Shown here piece by piece: positions 8,236-15,720 of a DNA stretch of 64,000 bases. The number at the start of each line of letters is the position of its first letter. Positions within the stretch are counted from its first letter, which is position 1. The translations under genes and the position numbers were made by a program. The notes under the pieces are model-generated. The model made no database searches. It saw only the letters and a list, made by a program, of their open reading frames with translations, and had not been told where the DNA came from. Source of the DNA: Lachnospiraceae bacterium (GTDB taxonomy: Bacteria > Bacillota > Clostridia > Lachnospirales > Lachnospiraceae). The stretch lies in NCBI GenBank assembly GCA_024696005.1, contig JAILHF010000052.1, forward strand, positions 186,001 to 250,000, read 5' to 3'.

Positions 8236-9204
8236 TTATTCGGCCTTGTCATCCTCCGGTCCGTTGATCACGATGCGGTCACTCTTGTCCGCGTCACCGT
8301 CCGACTCTCCGGCCGTCTCATCGGCCACCTGCTCCGCTTTGTCCTCTGCGGAAGCCGCAGGACGGATCACATCGCTCACGGCCTTGGTGATCTTTCCGCC
8401 CACTTCTCCGACGAACTCGCCGATCCCCTTCAGGTTCTCGCCGATCGTTCCGCCCAGCTCGTTGAGGGTTCCTCCGAGGGAATCGCCCAGATCGTTGAGC
8501 TTCTTCGCCAGCTTGTGGATCTCATCCTGTCTCCACTGCTCGTAATCCACATCCGGAAGCTCCGCATAAGCCTCGGCATCCTTTACGGGATAGACCCAGG
8601 CCTTCATGTCATGCGCCCGGAAGCGGATCGTGCAGCTGTCCGAATCCGCGCTGTTGAAGGGCAGTTCGAACACCCTGAGGATCCCTTCCTCCGTCTTCTT
8701 GCAGATCACGGGCTTAAAGCGGTTGCGGTCACCCCGGTCGATGGGATAGGTGTATCCGTCGTCCGGCTCGTCAAAGAAGATGACCACCTGGCTCTCCGCC
8801 GCATCGGGACGAATGAAACGGCTCTTCAGCGCGAAACGGAACACGTAATCCTGTTCCTGTTCCAGATCCAGCTCGCACTCGATCTCGGTCGCCTTGCCGT
8901 TCTCCGCCACTTCAAAGCATTCCACGTTCTCTCCGTTCTCCGTGACGATCAGACGCTTTCCGCATCCGCCCTCGCAATCCTCCGAAAGCTTAAAACTTCT
9001 TGCCTTAAAATCTACGATCTTTGCCATATTTTTATCCTCCGATTCCATAGAAAAAGCGCCCGGATCAACCGAAAACAAAAGCCGGATCATTCGTCCGCCT
9101 GTTTGGGTCGCCCGACCGCTCTTTACAAGCCCCTTTGCCCTCTTCGGGTAAGTAGTGCCAACTACAATGCCATTTGCATCAGTCACAAGAATGTTTTTTG
9201 TCAT
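8236..9204 (-). CDS. uncharacterised protein with PLMP-like N-terminus and acidic tail
   Basis: A 322-residue protein of unknown function with no signal peptide. Residues 1-45 (ILVTDANGIVVGTTYPKRAK then GLVKSGRA) have the look of the PLMP/RRXRR segment found at the start of IscB-type proteins, but no HNH or RuvC motif follows. Residues 60-220 appear to be a beta-rich domain with a CEGGCGKRL cysteine pair. Residues 225-275 are an amphipathic Gly-rich helical stretch with repeated LGG/LGD turns, and the tail is acidic. GGAGG is placed six bases before the ATG at 9204. Upstream is a short leader frame that starts with a near copy of this gene's own initiation region. Confidence 0.75.
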   Translation of the reverse strand: MTKNILVTDANGIVVGTTYPKRAKGLVKSGRATQTGGRMIRLLFSVDPGAFSMESEDKNMAKIVDFKARSFKLSEDCEGGCGKRLIVTENGENVECFEVAENGKATEIECELDLEQEQDYVFRFALKSRFIRPDAAESQVVIFFDEPDDGYTYPIDRGDRNRFKPVICKKTEEGILRVFELPFNSADSDSCTIRFRAHDMKAWVYPVKDAEAYAELPDVDYEQWRQDEIHKLAKKLNDLGDSLGGTLNELGGTIGENLKGIGEFVGEVGGKITKAVSDVIRPAASAEDKAEQVADETAGESDGDADKSDRIVINGPEDDKAE

Positions 9205-9255
9205 GGGTGTCCTCCCCCTTGTAAACTGTCCGATCCCCGCACGGGCGGGAATCCT

Positions 9256-9288
9256 TTATGAAATTTTCCGGTTTTCGTTTTTTCTCAT
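9256..9288 (-). CDS. possible 10-residue leader peptide
   Basis: ATG at 9288 opens a 10-codon frame (MRKNENRKIS, stop TAA at 9256) in the 5' leader of the 8236-9204 gene, preceded by GGGGAAGA. The initiation region 9277-9301 is a near copy of that of the main gene (9193-9217). A small GC-rich hairpin, CCCGC/GCGGG, lies between the two frames. It may be a translated leader or just a duplicated ribosome site. Confidence 0.35.
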   Translation of the reverse strand: MRKNENRKIS

Positions 9289-9312
9289 GGGTGTCTTCCC
9301 CAACCGTCAGTA

Positions 9313-9341
9313 ATTGTACTACAGTTTTGCTCTTTTGTCCA
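9313..9341 (-). promoter_or_regulatory. promoter of the 8236-9204 gene and its leader
   Basis: TGGACA (9336-9341) and TACAAT (9313-9318) on the minus strand with a 17-base spacer, giving a leader of roughly 100 bases before the start at 9204. Confidence 0.65.
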
Positions 9342-9348
9342 CCGCTTT

Positions 9349-9789
9349 TTATTCCGGCTTGAACTCGAGCACGACGCCACCGCCGGGCTGCGCAGTCTCC
9401 TGCGGTGCCGCCCCGCCGGCCGGGCCCAGAACGCGTTCGATCACGCCTGTCACCCGGACATACTCCTCCAGCAGCGCTGCGTATCCGCTCCGTATCGTGT
9501 CGGCATCTGCCGCTTTCGCTGCCTGCTCCTGCACATAGGCCATCTCCGAGAGCTTCTCCAGACCGATCGTCCGGGAAGAGCTCTTCAGGGAATGGACCAG
9601 CGTCTGATACTCCTTCCAGTTTTCCTCCGCGAAGTAGCGCTCGATCCCCGCGCGCTTTTCCGCCGATGCCGCCAGATAGCTGTTCAGCACCGTCCGGTAA
9701 AAGCTCTCGTCATTCATGCAATACAGAAACGCTTTCTCTATATCAAAGCCTTCCTCCCTGAGTTCCTCCGTAAAAGACCTTTCCCCCAT
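9349..9789 (-). CDS. HPt (histidine phosphotransfer) domain protein
   Basis: A 146-residue, mainly helical protein. The segment LVHSLKSSSRTIG puts the phospho-accepting histidine at residue 66 in the standard HPt context (HxLKGSS-like), followed by the second helix pair. HPt proteins shuttle phosphoryl groups between receiver domains of hybrid kinases and final response regulators. No histidine kinase or receiver is in this window, so its partners are elsewhere. AGGAGG precedes the ATG, and the gene starts 9 bases after the endoglucanase stop, so the two are co-transcribed. The Ala/Pro/Gly-rich tail after residue 125 is probably disordered. Confidence 0.85.
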   Translation of the reverse strand: MGERSFTEELREEGFDIEKAFLYCMNDESFYRTVLNSYLAASAEKRAGIERYFAEENWKEYQTLVHSLKSSSRTIGLEKLSEMAYVQEQAAKAADADTIRSGYAALLEEYVRVTGVIERVLGPAGGAAPQETAQPGGGVVLEFKPE

Positions 9790-9798
9790 CTCTTCCTC

Positions 9799-11688
9799 CT
9801 ATTTTGCTTCCTTTAATGTGATCCCGTTCTCCCCGAGGGGGATCTCGTGATCAAGTCCCACAAACTTTCCGTTCTGCTGCCAAAGCACTTCCTTTACAAA
9901 TTCATACTTTTCCTCATCCCAGCTGATGAAATCATCCAGAAGCAGTCCCCCGGTATCCCCGGAATTCGCATTCAGGCACCAGAACGTATGGTTCAGACGG
10001 TATTTTTTGATCAGCTCGCGCATGCAGCTCATCCATTTGAGGTTCGGTTCCCGCATGAAGCCGCCCCATTCACCGATCAGGAGAGGAGCAATGTCATCCT
10101 CATAGATATAGAACCAGTTGTCCTCCCAGCAGTCCTTCATCAGGCTGGCATAGTTGTAATTCCCCTCAAACCAGGGCTGCTCGTATACGGTCGGGCCGTA
10201 GTCATGTGGCGAATACACCAGCTTGTCCCGGTATTTTCCCAGATCCACAGGATAATCTTTCACGCCGCGCAGATTGCCGCCCCACCAGTTGTAATAATAA
10301 TCCTTTTCCGAATCCGAATGGTAGTCGGAATTCTTTTTCACATCGACCGGATAGATCTCGATCCCTTCCACAAGGACCAGGACGTTCGGATTCTTTCCGA
10401 GCACCGTCAACGCCGCCCGCTCTGCCATGTATTTCCAGTTGTTCGCATCCTTTGAACCGTTCCAGATCGCAGCACCCTTTCCTTCGTTTGGCTTGCCGTG
10501 CGGCTCGTTCTTCAGATCGAACGCGATGATCGTATCATTATCCTTATAGCGGTCCGCCGCCCACTCCAGCGCCGCCAGATAATCTTTTTCCGATACCTTT
10601 TCCGTGTACCAGAGATTGACATTATGCCCGGAGGCATCCGTCTCCGCACTGTGGATATCGATCATGACCTTGATCCCGTTTGCCTCGGCAAGCGCCAGGA
10701 AATAATCGAAGATCTCGAGGCTGTTCATGGAATTGAGCTCGGGATTATAGGCGTTGTTGTAATTCGCGCGCGGATATTCCCCCGCCGCCCACTCGTTCAG
10801 AAGCTGTGCCGACATGGGAACACGGATCAGATTAAAGCCGTGGTCGGCGATCGCCTTTACCGTCGGAGCCAGCTGACTGTTCCACAGACCGTCAAAGGTA
10901 TTCGTGCCGGTATTGTAACCGAACCAGTTCACACCGGTCAGCCATACCTCTTTTCCGTTTTTATCGAGGATGCGCCGGCCGTCGGTATGAAGCCAGTCAT
11001 CCCCCTGCACCGCATCTGCGCTCCGGGCAAGCATTGCCGAAACATCGACCGCTTCCTGCGCGTTTCCGCCCGCCTGCGTGTTTTGGCCGTTGTTATTCTC
11101 GTCGTTAATGCTGTTCGGATCGACCTTTCCTTCCTTTATGCTGCATTCCTCTCCGTTCAAAAGCGCCCTTCGCACAGACAGCTTCCCGGCCGTCACGCCC
11201 AGGTTGCAGCCGCAGCTGATGCTGCTGCCGGACGAAAGCTGCGCATTGTACTCCGCATTTTTCACGGTCAGGGTGTCGCCCTTGCACGAAAAAGTCCCGT
11301 TCCATCCGTCCGCTTCCGCAAGTCCGTCGATCTCGAGCGTGAGTGTCCATCCGTCCAGTGCCTTTCCGGATGTGTTCGTGATCTGCCAGTCCACGCCGAA
11401 CATGTTGACACTGCCGTTCTGCCAGCTGTTGTTTGTCCCGTAGGTCAATACATACGCTGCCTTCGGAGCCTCGGGCTCAATCTGCTCATCGGCTTCATCG
11501 ACCGCTTCCTGCTCCTCCGTCTCCTCGTCTTCGGTTTCTTCCTCCTCTTCCGCGGTCTTTTCCTTTCTCGCCGGCACTTCCTCTTCCGAAATGCGCGGCA
11601 TGACCATGCGGAGCGCAAGAAATAGCCCTCCCACCATGATCACTATGCTTAAGACCGCTACCAGAACCAGCGGCAATACCTTTTTCAT
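9799..11688 (-). CDS. membrane-anchored GH5 endoglucanase with N-terminal CBM2-like domain
   Basis: A 629-residue extracellular enzyme. Residues 5-30 form a hydrophobic signal anchor (LPLVLVAVLSIVIMVGGLFL) with no clear cleavage site. An acidic Glu-rich linker (30-75) is followed by a CBM2-like carbohydrate-binding module (about 78-170, motif NTSGKALDGWTLTLEI), a short linker, and a GH5 catalytic barrel (about 230-610). The acid/base Glu is in FDLKNEPHG and the nucleophile Glu in LIGEWGG; GVNWFGYNTGTNTF and MIDIHS are other GH5 landmarks. It should cleave beta-1,4-glucans such as cellulose at the cell surface. The HPt gene follows in the same operon. The ribosome site (GGAG, 9 bases away) is modest. 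Confidence 0.9.
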   Translation of the reverse strand: MKKVLPLVLVAVLSIVIMVGGLFLALRMVMPRISEEEVPARKEKTAEEEEETEDEETEEQEAVDEADEQIEPEAPKAAYVLTYGTNNSWQNGSVNMFGVDWQITNTSGKALDGWTLTLEIDGLAEADGWNGTFSCKGDTLTVKNAEYNAQLSSGSSISCGCNLGVTAGKLSVRRALLNGEECSIKEGKVDPNSINDENNNGQNTQAGGNAQEAVDVSAMLARSADAVQGDDWLHTDGRRILDKNGKEVWLTGVNWFGYNTGTNTFDGLWNSQLAPTVKAIADHGFNLIRVPMSAQLLNEWAAGEYPRANYNNAYNPELNSMNSLEIFDYFLALAEANGIKVMIDIHSAETDASGHNVNLWYTEKVSEKDYLAALEWAADRYKDNDTIIAFDLKNEPHGKPNEGKGAAIWNGSKDANNWKYMAERAALTVLGKNPNVLVLVEGIEIYPVDVKKNSDYHSDSEKDYYYNWWGGNLRGVKDYPVDLGKYRDKLVYSPHDYGPTVYEQPWFEGNYNYASLMKDCWEDNWFYIYEDDIAPLLIGEWGGFMREPNLKWMSCMRELIKKYRLNHTFWCLNANSGDTGGLLLDDFISWDEEKYEFVKEVLWQQNGKFVGLDHEIPLGENGITLKEAK

Positions 11689-11802
11689 TTACTCATGCTC
11701 CGTTCTTCGATGATACATGGCATCACGCGTCCTAAGACAGTCTGCCGTTCCCTGATGTCAAGAAAAAAATATAGCCTTTCCGGTAGAAAGTCAAGACGGA
11801 TG

Positions 11803-11811
11803 TGGTATAAT
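11803..11811 (+). promoter_or_regulatory. extended -10 promoter just before the 11823 gene
   Basis: TGGTATAAT (11803-11811) is a perfect extended -10 element. No good -35 box is present. Transcription should begin near 11818, only about 5 bases before the ATG at 11823. Confidence 0.6.
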
Positions 11812-11822
11812 CGGAACTGACA

Positions 11823-12911
11823 ATGAACCCGTATTTTTTTACCGGCATCGGAGGGGGGATACTCCTTCTGCTCATATTGACCGCCGCCCCTCTGCTCTGC
11901 GGAGGCTTTTTGGCGTCCGACGAAGCCGGCTGCGGCGTCCCGCGCAGGCTCGTTGAACGCTATCTGTACGGTCTGCTGCTGACCTGGGGCCTGTTTGAGC
12001 TCTGCGCGCTGCCCTTTGTCCTGCTGAAAAGCTCCTTCCGCCTGCTGTGCATTGTCTACGGCATCCTGCTTCTTCTCTTCTGCGTCGCCGGGCTCGCCCA
12101 TGCTTTGCTCAGCCGCAAAAAGAAGGACAAAGCAAAGGAGCCTGCAGATCCCGCGGATCTTCGAAGCCTCCTGCCCTGGATCCCCGTGTTCCTGCTGCTG
12201 GCGGCCCAGATCGTTTTCTTCGTTTTCTTCCGTCATCTGGACGGTGACGATTCCTATTATATCGCGCAATCCGTGATCAGCCTGCAGCTGGACAGCATGT
12301 TCCAGCGCGATGCCTACACCGGTTATACGATCTTTCTGGACGGCCGCCACGCCCTTGCCACGCTGCCGCTCTGGATATCGTTCCTGTCAGCGGTCAGCGG
12401 CATCCATCCCGCCATTATCGCCCACAGCATCCTCGCCCCCTTTTTCCTTACCCTGCTCTATGCCTGCTACGGTCTTCTCGGAGACCGTCTGCTGCAAAAG
12501 AAGCGGAACTATCTGCCTCTCTTCCTTATCCTTTTGGGCTTATGGTACAGCCGTTCGCATGTCTCACTCTTTACCGCCGAGACCTTTGCCTATACACGCA
12601 CCTGGCAGGGGAAAGCCGTTTTCTCCAATCTGATCATCCCGCTGGCCTTCTGTTTCCTCTGGGATCTGTATCATGAAAAGAAAGGAAGCCTGAAGCGCCT
12701 GCTGCTGCTCTCGATCTGTGCCGTCTTCAGCACGACGGCCGCCGTCTTTCTTCTGGGGATCTGTTACGGCTGTGCCGCACTCTCCCTGGCAGTTGCACGC
12801 GCCGTGTCCGAAAAGAAGCTTCGTCCCGCCCTGAAAGCCATGCTGCCGCTGATCGCCGCAGCCCTGCCGCTCGCGGTCTTCGGATTTTTGTACCTGCTCA
12901 TACGACGTTAA
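11823..12911 (+). CDS. polytopic membrane protein, DUF6077-like
   Basis: A 362-residue integral membrane protein with about eight to nine hydrophobic helices. A charged cytoplasmic stretch near residues 97-112 (SRKKKDKAKEP) is followed by a conserved-looking motif HLDGDDSYYIAQS, an acidic extracellular loop of the kind seen in lipid-linked sugar transferases. Function is not established; this architecture and the companion gene suggest a role in envelope polysaccharide assembly, which is inference. No Shine-Dalgarno sequence precedes the ATG, and the promoter is so close that the mRNA may be leaderless. The second gene of the pair starts 15 bases after its stop. Confidence 0.75.
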   Translation: MNPYFFTGIGGGILLLLILTAAPLLCGGFLASDEAGCGVPRRLVERYLYGLLLTWGLFELCALPFVLLKSSFRLLCIVYGILLLLFCVAGLAHALLSRKKKDKAKEPADPADLRSLLPWIPVFLLLAAQIVFFVFFRHLDGDDSYYIAQSVISLQLDSMFQRDAYTGYTIFLDGRHALATLPLWISFLSAVSGIHPAIIAHSILAPFFLTLLYACYGLLGDRLLQKKRNYLPLFLILLGLWYSRSHVSLFTAETFAYTRTWQGKAVFSNLIIPLAFCFLWDLYHEKKGSLKRLLLLSICAVFSTTAAVFLLGICYGCAALSLAVARAVSEKKLRPALKAMLPLIAAALPLAVFGFLYLLIRR

Positions 12912-12926
12912 GGAGACACGTTCCAC

Positions 12927-13712
12927 ATGGATACCATACGCGCCACTTTGCTGACATTAAAAGATTATAACGGACACAGCCTCCACTTTGTTCTTTTCCT
13001 TGCCGCAGTCATCTATCTGATCCTGGCGGAAAAAGACAAGGCGAAGCGCTATCTTCTGCTGTGGCTGCCTCTGACCCTGCTCGCCGTCTTTCTCTTTCCG
13101 CTTTCGGCCTGGTTCTCCATGCACTATCTCCTGAACCAGGAGATCTATTACCGTGAGCTCTGGCTCATCCCCTACGCCGTGGTCGTGGTCTATGCCGCCG
13201 TGCACGCCGTGTCCCGATGCAAAAAACTTTGGGCACGCATCCTGATCCTGGCCGCGCTGATCGTTCCGCTCTTCGTCACCGACAGCGGCATGTTCAGTCC
13301 CGAGGTCTATGCACCTGCCGAAAACCCCTACCATCTTCCGCAGGAAGCGGTGGATGTGTGTGACATCATACTGTCCCAGAAAGGCGTGGTCGAAAAAGAA
13401 TATCCGCCGCTGACGGCCTTTCCCCCTTCGCTGGTGGAATACAACCGCCAGTATACCGCGTCGCTCTTTACACCTTACGGGCGCGAGGCACTGATCGAAC
13501 GCTGGAATTTCGACACGCCCTTTCTGGACACCCTTTGCGAAAGCCCCGTTCCCGATGCGGAAAAGATCTGCACCATGGCTGCCGACGCCATGATCGAATG
13601 CTTTGTTGCCGAGAAAAGCCTCGGCATGAAAGGCGATCCCGCCGATTACGGTTATCCGGCCGCCGGCGAGACCGAGCATTACATCATCTACATGGTCAAA
13701 TGGCTCCAGTAG
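12927..13712 (+). CDS. membrane protein, partner of the DUF6077-like protein
   Basis: A 261-residue protein with four to five transmembrane helices in residues 1-125 and a soluble C-terminal half (about 130-261), probably extracytoplasmic, rich in Pro and Tyr with a few Cys. AAGGAGA lies before the ATG and the distance to the preceding gene is 15 bases, so the two form one unit that ends at the terminator at 13744. The soluble part has no motif I recognise. The pair may be one ancestral long membrane protein split in two, since the first protein ends abruptly after its last helix and this one opens with further helices. Confidence 0.75.
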   Translation: MDTIRATLLTLKDYNGHSLHFVLFLAAVIYLILAEKDKAKRYLLLWLPLTLLAVFLFPLSAWFSMHYLLNQEIYYRELWLIPYAVVVVYAAVHAVSRCKKLWARILILAALIVPLFVTDSGMFSPEVYAPAENPYHLPQEAVDVCDIILSQKGVVEKEYPPLTAFPPSLVEYNRQYTASLFTPYGREALIERWNFDTPFLDTLCESPVPDAEKICTMAADAMIECFVAEKSLGMKGDPADYGYPAAGETEHYIIYMVKWLQ

Positions 13713-13743
13713 CTCCGTCACCGCTGCCCGCATGCAAAACATA

Positions 13744-13770
13744 AGCCCCGGTTTCATCCCGGGGCTTTTT
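13744..13770 (+). terminator. rho-independent terminator of the two-gene membrane locus
   Basis: AGCCCCGG (13744-13751) pairs with CCGGGGCT (13759-13766), followed by a T run on the plus strand. Confidence 0.85.
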
Positions 13771-13777
13771 CATTTCA

Positions 13778-14092
13778 TTAACCTGTCACTTCCAACAGGA
13801 GTGCGCCGTGAGCGGGAACCTTCAGCCCCGCTGCCGCTTTCGCGCTCTTCCCGCTCCAGAGCTCCCGCACAGTCCTGCTTCGACCGGCTTCAGGGCCTCC
13901 TTCGTCGCATCCGCAAGATCCAGTTCCTTCTCCGAGATGTTAAACACCGCCAGATATTCCTTCTCCGCGGTCTTTCCGCCCCAGACGATCAGGTCTTCCC
14001 CGCAGAAGAGTTCCCGGCTTTCCCGGATATTCCGCGCCATGTCATATACCGCTTCGTTGGTCAGAAGCGAATTTCTCCATGACGGATCCTTT
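13778..14092 (-). pseudogene. C-terminal remnant of a glycoside hydrolase, frameshifted
   Basis: Reading the minus strand from just after the EAL stop codon gives KDPSWRNSLLTNEAV, then EDLIVWGG and EKEYLAVFNIS, then after one frameshift near 13875 VRELWSGKSAKAAAG and VPAHGALLLEVTG followed by TAA. The strand series ending in VRxLWSGK and a V-PAHGA-LL finish is the usual C-terminal beta-sandwich of GH27/GH36-type alpha-galactosidases and relatives. The catalytic barrel is missing; the remnant abuts the stop codon of the EAL gene, suggesting a deletion that fused the two loci. The exact GH family is uncertain. Confidence 0.75.
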
Positions 14093-15700
14093 CTATTCTT
14101 CCTCTTCCGAAACGACCATCGTCGCGGAGCCGAAGCCCTTCAGCGGCTTGCCGTTCTCATCAAATACATTGGTATAACGGACGATGAAGGGGATCCTTCC
14201 GACCGTGAGCGGTATGATGCCCTCCAGATGCTCCACGCCTTCATGCAGCTGCCGCATCCAGTCACGATACATGTCCCAGTAATCCTCCGGAAAGATCCCC
14301 GCTTCAAAAGCCGTTTCCGGATAATTCTTTACAACCGGCGGCAGATGCAGGTCTCTCATGCAGCGGAAGCAGGGATGCATCTCCTTTGTTTCATAGATAT
14401 ACTCCCAGGCATAAACATTTGCCTGTTCGCTGGCAAAGCGGAAACGCCTCTCACTGTCAAAGAGTTCGATGTATCGTTTCTTCTCTGCGGTGATGTTCTG
14501 CACTCTCGCAAAAAAGAGGTACTGCTCTCCCGTCTGTCCGATCATGCGGATAAAGCTGCGGATGCAGATCTTTTCCTCACCGCAGCAGCTCGACTCAAAT
14601 GTCCTCCAGGTCTCGCAGACCTCCTCATTCCCGCTCCGGATCGCCTTTTTGATCGCATCCTCGTAGATCCGCTGTCCTTCAAAACTGTGCTGGCGCCAGG
14701 GATTGGTCGTAAGGAAATCCCTGGCCGACATGTTCATGCCGATCTCTTCCAGGTAGGCATTGTTGAGCCGCAGGATGCTCACCCTGCCTTTCTCATAGGC
14801 AAAGATCACCGCACCTCCGACAAAATTGTTGAAGATCAGCGTTTCCATGGAATCCGGATTCCAGAACTTTCCGGCATCGATGCTCTCGATCAGATGCAGC
14901 GCCGGCGTGATCGGCTCGTGGGAAAGCCTTTGCAGCTTTTCCAGAAAGCCCTTTTCGGACACGGGTCTGGAATACAGATAGCCCTGGATATAATTGCAGC
15001 CCAGGCTCTTCATGTAGTCTGCCTGTTCCATGGTCTCAACGCCCTCGGCGATCACCGGGGTCTGCAGCCATTTGCTCATCTGAACCATCGAGCTGATGAT
15101 CACACCGCCGCGTCCGCCTATGGTCCCGCTCAGAAAGCTCATGTCCAGCTTGATGATATCCACATCCAGATCCTTGAGGATATTCAGGGAGGAATAACCG
15201 CTCCCGAAGTCGTCCATCTCCACGACATAACCGCATTCATGCAGCTTGTGCAGCGCTGCGGAAACCAGCTCCATTCCGCCGACTGCCGAACTTTCCGTGA
15301 TCTCGGCACGTAGCAGGCGTACCGGTATGTCGTAGTGCTTCCGGATCTCCTCGAGCTGCTCCACGTAATCTTCCTGCCGGATATCGTAACGTGAGATATT
15401 GAAGGAGATCGGCACCGCCGTCATCCCTTCCTCCAGGATCTTTTTCTGAAACGCGCAAACGCATTCAAAGACGTGCAGATCCGCCCTGCAGATCAGCCCT
15501 CTCTCCTCCATGACCGAGATGAAATCCACGGGATACTGCATCCCCGCATCCGGGTCGTTCCAGCGCATCAGGGCCTCCGCCCCTATCATGCGCCCCGTCG
15601 TGTGATTGATCTGCGGCTGATAGACCGCAAAAATGTGATTGTTCTCCAGAGCCCGATCGAATCCTGCTTCCAGTTCATCCGCGCTCATTCTTCTTTCCAT
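14093..15700 (-). CDS. EAL-PAS cyclic-di-GMP phosphodiesterase
   Basis: A 535-residue soluble protein with an unusual order: the EAL domain comes first (residues 10-255), followed by two PAS-like domains (about 265-390 and 400-520) and a Glu-rich end. No GGDEF domain. Key EAL residues are all present: GAEALMRW, ISFNISRYD, RAEITES, MDDFGSGYSS, IIKLDMS, AEGVET and QGYLYSRP, so it should hydrolyse c-di-GMP. The start has GGAG with seven to eight bases of spacing. It lies 20 bases downstream of the polyphosphate kinase gene and is probably read with it. A decayed glycosidase fragment begins directly at its stop codon. Confidence 0.9.
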   Translation of the reverse strand: MERRMSADELEAGFDRALENNHIFAVYQPQINHTTGRMIGAEALMRWNDPDAGMQYPVDFISVMEERGLICRADLHVFECVCAFQKKILEEGMTAVPISFNISRYDIRQEDYVEQLEEIRKHYDIPVRLLRAEITESSAVGGMELVSAALHKLHECGYVVEMDDFGSGYSSLNILKDLDVDIIKLDMSFLSGTIGGRGGVIISSMVQMSKWLQTPVIAEGVETMEQADYMKSLGCNYIQGYLYSRPVSEKGFLEKLQRLSHEPITPALHLIESIDAGKFWNPDSMETLIFNNFVGGAVIFAYEKGRVSILRLNNAYLEEIGMNMSARDFLTTNPWRQHSFEGQRIYEDAIKKAIRSGNEEVCETWRTFESSCCGEEKICIRSFIRMIGQTGEQYLFFARVQNITAEKKRYIELFDSERRFRFASEQANVYAWEYIYETKEMHPCFRCMRDLHLPPVVKNYPETAFEAGIFPEDYWDMYRDWMRQLHEGVEHLEGIIPLTVGRIPFIVRYTNVFDENGKPLKGFGSATMVVSEEEE

Positions 15701-15720
15701 GGATGCTTCTCCTTTTTGGC

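Noticed and set aside
11685-12350. 221-codon minus-strand frame opposite the DUF6077-like gene
   Set aside because: Gln/Glu-rich antisense shadow of a membrane protein; the plus strand has the promoter, hydrophobic helices and partner gene.
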